Below are positions 4,831 to 8,044 of a stretch of 8,044 nt of DNA, piece by piece. Position numbers and translations under genes: made by a program. Within the stretch, counting starts at the first letter, position 1; each line of letters begins with the position of its first letter. The notes beneath the pieces were generated by a model. It did no database searches. It was not told the origin of the DNA and worked only from the letters and a program-made list of their open reading frames with translations. Where the stretch lies: contig CAJTXU010000025.1 of assembly GCA_910584125.1 (NCBI GenBank), positions 34,618-42,661 of the forward strand, written 5' to 3'. Source of the stretch: an uncultured Muribaculaceae bacterium. GTDB lineage: Bacteria; Bacteroidota; Bacteroidia; Bacteroidales; Muribaculaceae.

Positions 4831-5526
4831 ATGGAACAATCGAAATTAGAAAAAATCAAGGAAGCGGCCTATATGGCAATGGTCGACTTCGCGAAATCAG
4901 ACCGCGCCGTGCCGAACGCGTCAGAGATCGACGCTGTGCTCAAACGCATGGACGCGACCGGTTGCAAAGGTCTCGCCAAAAACATGAAGCTGGAGCTGTG
5001 GGTGATTGTGAGAGACTGCATCACGTTCACAAACAAAGAGCAGCTCGACAAGATCGAGAAGGCGTTGCTCGGAATCATCGCCCGCTACGGCAGAGAAAAG
5101 GAAGTAAGACGGAAGTCCTTTTCGCTGACCAAGGAACAGCTGTCGGACGAATACGTCTATCAGAGACAGACGGCGAGACATCAGGCGGAAAGCGATGATG
5201 AAGCGTCGATGAGCGACTTCGACAATACGCGTATCGCATGGGACTCCTACGACATGATGCAAGCCTTTGAGGACGGCTACACCGCCTGCGAGCAGTCCAT
5301 GTGGCGCAGTGTGGAGGAGGAGCTGCCGGAAGAAGGGGACGTAGTGTTGGCTTTTGACAATGACGGAGGCTACGTGCTGGCGGTACGCAATGGCAGAGAA
5401 TGGAAAGATGTAAACAGACTCAATCTGAGATTTATCGGCCATAGTTGGAAGAAGACCCTTGGTGATGTGGCATTCCCTATCGTGGCATGGATGCCAATTC
5501 CTTTCTGCGAATGTCAAGTGAGATGA
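4831..5526 (+). CDS. DUF551-domain protein with an N-terminal helical region
   Basis: 231 residues. Residues 1-95 look helical and are not recognised. Residues about 145-158 (AFEDGYTACEQSMW) are the linker that often precedes DUF551 in Bacteroidales phages. Residues 158-224 are DUF551-like: WRSVEEELPEEGDVVLAF at the start and VAWMPIP at the end, with a YVLAVRNGREW strand between. DUF551 is common in phage genomes and has no established function. ATG 4831 follows AAATCAACAGAT, a leader like others here; a TTG at 4768 would add 21 residues from the intergenic stretch and is less likely. Its stop overlaps the next ATG as ATGA. A 74-bp stretch is nearly identical to part of the 6223 gene, so the two share a recently duplicated or exchanged module. 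Confidence 0.8.
   Translation: MEQSKLEKIKEAAYMAMVDFAKSDRAVPNASEIDAVLKRMDATGCKGLAKNMKLELWVIVRDCITFTNKEQLDKIEKALLGIIARYGREKEVRRKSFSLTKEQLSDEYVYQRQTARHQAESDDEASMSDFDNTRIAWDSYDMMQAFEDGYTACEQSMWRSVEEELPEEGDVVLAFDNDGGYVLAVRNGREWKDVNRLNLRFIGHSWKKTLGDVAFPIVAWMPIPFCECQVR
5261..5334 (+). repeat. Direct repeat copy A (DUF551 entry module)
   Basis: 74 bp nearly identical to 6341-6411, beginning AAGCCTTTGAGGACGGCTAC and ending GCTGCCGGAAGAA. Differences are a few single bases and one extra GAG codon in this copy. It encodes AFEDGYTACEQSMWRSVEEE. Flanking sequences diverge quickly, so the module seems to have been copied or recombined as a block. Confidence 0.85.
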
Positions 5527-6008
5527 AAGAGACTAATCTATCCATACACCAGATAGAACTTGCCGTAGCGCAAGCGTTAGGCGTGCGCGACAAAATAATC
5601 GTACCTAACGTGTCGTGGGGATTCTTTGCCACCCATGAAGCCGACCTCGTTATCATCAACAAGACCGGCTATATGACCGAAGTTGAGATAAAGCGGTCAT
5701 GGCAAGATTTCCTCAACGACTTCAAGAAGCATACCACCCATGACGAGGGCAAGGTCATGTGGAAATACTTCGCCCTCCCCGAAAGCCTTTGTGAGAAAGC
5801 GTGGCGGTATCTGCGCGACAACGGGCATAGGGATTGGGGTGTAATCCAATACAACGAGGGCGGCTGTGCATGGGTGAAATACCATCCCGACAACAAAGGA
5901 CATTCAGACCAACGGAAGAAGCTCTTTCTGGAGGAGAAGCTTGCCATTGCAAGGCTTGGATGTATGCGGATATGGAGCCTCAAAGAAAAACTGATAAACT
6001 GCAAGTGA
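5523..6008 (+). CDS. PD-(D/E)XK nuclease-like protein
   Basis: 161 residues. Residues 38-57 carry the pattern HEADLVIINKTGYMTEVEIK: Asp41 and then Glu55-x-Lys57 on the next strand, the metal-binding core of PD-(D/E)XK nucleases, with an upstream helix bearing Glu12. The fold resembles small MmcB-like/phage DNA-repair nucleases. The substrate would be DNA, but cleavage is inferred. The C-terminal region (residues 80-160) with DWGVIQYNEGG and a basic helical end has no recognised domain. ATG 5523 is chosen because it overlaps the upstream stop as ATGA; in-frame ATGs at 5487 and 5511 lie inside the previous gene. It shares the operon with an orphan methyltransferase, but is about 1 kb away and not a typical restriction enzyme. 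Confidence 0.68.
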   Translation: MKETNLSIHQIELAVAQALGVRDKIIVPNVSWGFFATHEADLVIINKTGYMTEVEIKRSWQDFLNDFKKHTTHDEGKVMWKYFALPESLCEKAWRYLRDNGHRDWGVIQYNEGGCAWVKYHPDNKGHSDQRKKLFLEEKLAIARLGCMRIWSLKEKLINCK

Positions 6009-6010
6009 GT

Positions 6011-6226
6011 ATGAAAAAGAATAAGGAAATCCCTATCGGAGGGATTGGCATAATCAATGGATATAGAGTGATGGCAAAGGAGTATTTGCACACCAACTCC
6101 TGCGATGAATGTTGTTTCAGCCTCAATTCAGGCTATCGGTTTGAGTGCCCTCACAATAAGTGTTCAAACCTCAAGAGAACAGATAGAAAGCATGTTTATT
6201 TCACAATAGTAGAGAAAGAACTATGA
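6011..6226 (+). CDS. Small Cys-rich protein, possible zinc-binding
   Basis: 71 residues. Five Cys at 31, 34, 35, 46 and 51 (SCDECCF and CPHNKCSN) plus His48 could hold one zinc ion, and the end (RTDRKHVYFTIVEKEL) forms a likely strand. Small proteins with spaced Cys ending in a similar DGK/R-x-V-x-F motif are common in Bacteroidales phages, function unknown. ATG 6011 starts 2 bp after the previous stop; upstream in-frame starts would overlap the previous gene. Its own stop overlaps the next start as ATGA. Confidence 0.68.
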   Translation: MKKNKEIPIGGIGIINGYRVMAKEYLHTNSCDECCFSLNSGYRFECPHNKCSNLKRTDRKHVYFTIVEKEL

Positions 6227-6599
6227 CCAAAGAACATCTGGCGCAGGAATACGCCGAGAAGAAACTGAAAGCCTTTAGCGAAGGTGCTTTGCAACCCTAT
6301 GATGTTATAGCGGACTACTTCGACTTCTACGATGTCAGGGAAGCCTTTGAGGACGGCTACACCGCCGGCGAGCAGTCCTCATGGCGCAGCGTGGAGGAGC
6401 TGCCGGAAGAATACGAGAACATGTTGGTGCATTGCACTGATACAGATTCCGAAATAAGCGATTGCATAGACTACCGCAAGACGGTGCGTGGTGCTTCCTT
6501 GATGAGTTCTACATCGACTGCGCGGTATCACATTGGATGCCGATACCCTCCCTACCCGAAACAAACACCAAAAGATATGACGGCCGAAGAATTAACTGA
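6223..6599 (+). pseudogene. DUF551-domain gene broken by a -1 frameshift
   Basis: Frame one is good to about 6480; the second half continues in the frame starting at G6480 and stops at TGA 6597-6599. The rejoined product would be about 125 residues: a short helical N-terminus, the AFEDGYTAGEQ linker, WRSVEELPEE, and the closing VSHWMPIP followed by SLPETNTKR. The intact second half shows the frameshift is recent or is a read error. The closest relative in the window is the intact gene at 4831-5526. Confidence 0.6.
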
Positions 6600-6813
6600 C
6601 TTTACAATAGAGCAATTCAATGCGATTGCGGAGAAAAAGCTAACCGTGCAGCAAACCGCCAAAGTGTTAGTCTCAATGGCAAGAATTATGACCATGCAAT
6701 TCCCAACCGATGAGCTAAAGCAAAGATTCTTAGCTGAGTTTGCCGGCGAAATACTTAGCCTTTCGCCCAAAAACGTCAGCACACTCCCCGACACAAACAC
6801 CGAGAAGAAATGA
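6223..6813 (+). CDS. Fused ORF: frameshifted DUF551 protein joined to the downstream small protein
   Basis: 196-residue open frame as the DNA stands. Residues 1-86 are a genuine DUF551 gene start (REAFEDGYTAGEQSSWRSVE, then NMLVHCTDTDSEISDCIDYR). After about residue 86 the frame turns to low-quality sequence (TVRGASLMSSTSTARYHIGC), while the other frame from 6480 reads DGAWCFLDEFY through VSHWMPIP, the missing second half of DUF551. From ATG 6577 (residue 119) the sequence is again natural (MTAEELTDFTIEQFNAIAEK). The simplest reading is loss of one A near 6478 (CGC AAA GAC to CGC AAG AC), which removed the DUF551 stop frame and fused two genes. A sequencing error would give the same picture. 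Both ends of the ORF overlap neighbours as ATGA. Confidence 0.6.
   Translation: MTKEHLAQEYAEKKLKAFSEGALQPYDVIADYFDFYDVREAFEDGYTAGEQSSWRSVEELPEEYENMLVHCTDTDSEISDCIDYRKTVRGASLMSSTSTARYHIGCRYPPYPKQTPKDMTAEELTDFTIEQFNAIAEKKLTVQQTAKVLVSMARIMTMQFPTDELKQRFLAEFAGEILSLSPKNVSTLPDTNTEKK
6341..6411 (+). repeat. Direct repeat copy B (DUF551 entry module)
   Basis: 71 bp matching 5261-5334 with a few substitutions and one codon fewer. It encodes AFEDGYTAGEQSSWRSVEEL. It lies 1,080 bp from copy A in the same orientation and the same reading phase, so recombination between the copies would remove the intervening genes and leave a hybrid DUF551 gene in frame. Confidence 0.85.
6577..6813 (+). CDS. Probable original small gene downstream of the DUF551 gene, unknown function
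   Basis: 78 residues, not recognised, mostly helical (FTIEQFNAIAEKKLTVQQTA, then VLVSMARIMTMQF). It would start at ATG 6577, preceded by ACAAACACCAAAAGAT, the same kind of leader as before 1462 and 6810, overlapping the restored DUF551 stop frame by 23 bp. In the present DNA it is also the C-terminal part of the fused ORF beginning at 6223. Its ending STLPDTNTEKK echoes the SLPETNTKR end of the restored DUF551 product. Its stop overlaps the next start as ATGA. Confidence 0.5.
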   Translation: MTAEELTDFTIEQFNAIAEKKLTVQQTAKVLVSMARIMTMQFPTDELKQRFLAEFAGEILSLSPKNVSTLPDTNTEKK

Positions 6814-7022
6814 ACAAAGTATACAGACTCGAACTCGCAGCAGCGAACTTTTGTAGAGAATACCTACACATCCACGGCTTTCTTACGGACGCTGAAAACA
6901 ATAGTGTTCATAAGCGTCTCAAAAAGCATCAGGACAGGCACCTCATAGCAATCACCGAAGCTCAACTTCTGAGCGTGGAGTTGAAGTATGACGATAACGC
7001 CGATAAAATTCAAACGAGATGA
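6810..7022 (+). CDS. Small basic helical protein of unknown function
   Basis: 70 residues, starting at an ATGA overlap with the previous stop and ending at another ATGA overlap with the next start. It is probably helical throughout (LELAAANFCREYLHI, then NSVHKRLKKHQDRHLIAITE). No catalytic or metal motif, no membrane segment. The family is not recognised. The double coupling suggests balanced expression with its neighbours. Confidence 0.62.
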   Translation: MNKVYRLELAAANFCREYLHIHGFLTDAENNSVHKRLKKHQDRHLIAITEAQLLSVELKYDDNADKIQTR

Positions 7023-7195
7023 AAGAGAATCTATCTATGGCAGTGATAATACTGATGTTCCTGCTGTCGCCGCTGCTTGCAGCCGCGAGTATCAGATTCG
7101 GCTCAAGCCGGATGTTCCGTCGGTTCTTCTATCGGACCGACTGGTGGGAAGATTACGATAATGTTCCCGGATATGATAATACTCCCAAAAAGTAA
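7019..7195 (+). CDS. Small single-span membrane protein
   Basis: 58 residues. Residues 7-24 (MAVIILMFLLSPLLAAAS) form one hydrophobic segment, followed by a basic stretch (RFGSSRMFRRFFYR) and an acidic, aromatic tail (TDWWEDYDNVPGYD). The basic residues after the span favour an N-out, C-in membrane protein; an uncleaved signal anchor is more likely than a secreted protein. Start is ATG 7019, overlapping the upstream stop as ATGA; the inner ATG 7037 is a weaker alternative. Function unknown; nothing marks it as a holin. Confidence 0.58.
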   Translation: MKENLSMAVIILMFLLSPLLAAASIRFGSSRMFRRFFYRTDWWEDYDNVPGYDNTPKK

Positions 7196-7200
7196 TTGAT

Positions 7201-7470
7201 ATGGAACAGAAAAAGTTAATAATTCCTTCGCAAGAGGAATTCGATTTTCAGTGCAAAGAGGCAGTACAGGTGCTTCAGCATTTCGAACGTAAGAGTATAT
7301 GCGTTCAGGACGCCTGTCGCATCCTTGAGATAGCTATGGCGACGACCCTCGACATAGTGGGACGTTACAGCAAGGAAGATCCGCTCGGTTATGTAGACGC
7401 GATGGCCGTCAACGTGCGGAGTCATCTGATACAACTCCAATCAGAACGCGAAGGGCAATGGACCGACTGA
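7201..7470 (+). CDS. Small protein of unknown function
   Basis: 89 residues, mostly helical (FDFQCKEAVQVLQHFERKSI, then DACRILEIAMATTLDIVGR). Not recognised. It begins 5 bp after the previous stop; the start context GATATGGAACA matches the 4831 gene start (GATATGGAACA), pointing to a shared start-region ancestry or selection. Its final codons overlap the next gene by 13 bp in another frame. Confidence 0.65.
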   Translation: MEQKKLIIPSQEEFDFQCKEAVQVLQHFERKSICVQDACRILEIAMATTLDIVGRYSKEDPLGYVDAMAVNVRSHLIQLQSEREGQWTD

Positions 7471-7634
7471 AACGGCGTGCCAATCTGCTCTACAGATTGC
7501 GACGCAAAGGCGTCAGATGCCACACGAAGAAAAGATTGATTTTCATCCCATGCGGAGAAGATCCGTCAAGATACAAACAGGCAGTCAAGCTCTGCCACGA
7601 ATATAATTTCGTGGTGCAGTTCTTTCTGACCTGA
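7458..7634 (+). CDS. Small very basic protein of unknown function
   Basis: 58 residues. The N-terminus is strongly basic (MDRLKRRANLLYRLRRKGVR), followed by a strand (RLIFIPCGEDP), a helix (SRYKQAVKLCHEYN) and a closing strand (FVVQFFL). This compact basic layout suggests nucleic-acid binding, but no named family is recognised with confidence. ATG 7458 lies inside the end of the previous gene, giving a 13-bp overlap. It is the last gene of the operon; a small hairpin follows its stop at once. Confidence 0.6.
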   Translation: MDRLKRRANLLYRLRRKGVRCHTKKRLIFIPCGEDPSRYKQAVKLCHEYNFVVQFFLT

Positions 7635-7807
7635 GAGAAACCGATGGGAATCGGTCATGGAAATGATAAGATAAATGTTAGGTTAAATTGTAGAAATTCA
7701 AATTAAAGCAAGAACGACAGACGCCTTAGCCTGAGAAGGTGAAAGCGTCGCTTAGACAGTTTATTTCACAAGTTGTTATAAGTTGTTATTACGTTTTTAT
7801 GTAAAGT
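7635..7807 (+). other. Gene-free 3' region with small hairpins
   Basis: No convincing ORF on either strand and no TAnnTTTG promoter. It has a hairpin directly after the last stop (ACCGAT-GGGA-ATCGGT, 7640-7655) and a bulged inverted repeat at 7720-7749 (GACG-CCTT paired with AAGG and CGTC, with a six-base bulge). It then turns A/T-rich with a tandem decamer before the terminator. It could be a structured 3' untranslated region or hold a small RNA; neither can be shown here. Confidence 0.4.
7770..7789 (+). repeat. Tandem decamer AAGTTGTTAT x2
   Basis: Two perfect head-to-tail copies of AAGTTGTTAT, followed by TACG. It sits between the small hairpins and the terminator. It might be a protein-binding site or attachment-related core, but two copies of an A/T-rich decamer can also be chance. 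Confidence 0.6.
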
Positions 7808-7845
7808 GTCGGCCTGGTTCGTGAGAATCGGGCCGACAAATTTTT
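7808..7845 (+). terminator. Strong intrinsic terminator of the + strand operon
   Basis: GTCGGCCTGGTTC pairs with GAATCGGGCCGAC over 13 bp (two G-U wobbles) around a GTGA tetraloop of the GNRA class, followed by AAATTTTT. This is a textbook Rho-independent terminator for rightward transcription. On the other strand the hairpin is not followed by a T-tract, so it should act mainly in the + direction. Confidence 0.88.
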
Positions 7846-7901
7846 CATAGCATTCACCTGATGGACGCGACGGATGCGAAGCTGGATATGGACGCTCCAC
7901 G

Positions 7902-8033
7902 TCATCTTGCCGGAATCGGGCAGTTTCGGAAAGCTCTGGCGAGATCACCGGCCAGAGTCCAGAGGTCTTTTCTCACCAAGTCGAAATCCACGAAATCGCG
8001 GATATAGTCATCGAGCGAGATTGTGGCGTCCAT
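7902..8033 (-). CDS. Short minus-strand ORF, possibly the end of a gene entering from the right
   Basis: Within the window it gives 43 residues from ATG 8033: MDATISLDDYIRDFVDFDLV, then RKDLWTLAGDLARAFRNC and a stop at 7904-7902. The acidic-helical composition looks like real protein, whereas the opposite strand over the same DNA gives an implausibly basic product. The frame stays open to the window's right edge, so the true start may lie outside. It converges on the operon terminator. The family is not recognised. Confidence 0.38.
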   Translation of the reverse strand: MDATISLDDYIRDFVDFDLVRKDLWTLAGDLARAFRNCPIPAR

Positions 8034-8044
8034 ACGTCTCCACT

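Noticed and set aside
5834..6010. N-terminal extension of the Cys-rich protein back to 5834
   Set aside because: The added part is antiphase to the nuclease-like gene and has no sensible composition; ATG 6011 starts 2 bp after the upstream stop.
7644..7706. 20-codon ORF after the last gene
   Set aside because: It begins inside a hairpin stem, has no leader and no recognisable features.
7766..7948. Minus-strand 60-codon ORF spanning the terminator
   Set aside because: It is read through a 13-bp terminator stem and overlaps the more protein-like ORF at 7902-8033.
7861..8007. + strand 48-codon ORF after the terminator
   Set aside because: The product is a basic Lys/Arg/Ser-rich string, the start lies just past a strong terminator, no promoter is visible, and the minus strand reads better.
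1..8044. CRISPR array, tRNA, rRNA or toxin-antitoxin pair
   Set aside because: No regularly spaced exact repeats, no cloverleaf or rRNA-like stretch was seen. The small basic/acidic pair at 2484-2914 lacks any known toxin or antitoxin motif.

Overview
The window looks like the early/replication and accessory region of a Bacteroidales temperate phage or related integrated element. Three things point there: a possible Bacteroidetes-type promoter (TTTG, 20 bp, TATCTTTG) reading out of the left edge; start sites that mostly lack Shine-Dalgarno sequences and have A/C-rich leaders; and a gene order of small HTH proteins, winged-helix replication initiator, DnaC-like helicase loader, HTH protein, orphan cytosine methyltransferase, then many tiny genes. 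No integrase, structural or lysis gene is visible, so prophage, phage and conjugative element cannot be separated. No tRNA, rRNA, CRISPR array or insertion sequence was seen.

Layout: positions 1-69 are a putative divergent control region. From 70 to 7634 every gene reads on the + strand, tightly packed, as one apparent operon. 70-502 holds two small HTH proteins. 543-2133 is the replication pair (initiator and AAA+ loader), whose reading frames overlap by 83 bp. 2179-2914 holds an excisionase-like HTH protein and two small unknown proteins. 2925-4529 is a 534-residue C5 cytosine methyltransferase with a target-recognition region built of about six 33-residue repeats. 4526-7634 is a string of small accessory genes: two DUF551-like proteins (the second frameshifted), a PD-(D/E)XK nuclease-like protein, a Cys-rich small protein, a small membrane protein and several unknowns. 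Many junctions are ATGA stop/start overlaps. The operon ends in a 3' region with small hairpins, a tandem decamer and a strong terminator at 7808-7845. A short minus-strand ORF converges on it from the right edge.

How the genes may work together: the HTH proteins probably regulate the element. The initiator and loader would recruit the host replicative helicase, perhaps at an origin inside the initiator gene. The methyltransferase would protect the DNA from host restriction. The roles of the small downstream genes are unknown.

The most interesting observations are a single-base frameshift that merged a DUF551 gene with its downstream neighbour; a relay of ATGA-coupled mini-ORFs leading into the window's only strong Shine-Dalgarno site; a near-identical 71-74 bp coding module shared by two genes; the origin-like stretch in the initiator gene; and the apparent loss of the initiator's stop codon. 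I see no clear evidence of a wholly new defence or mobile system.
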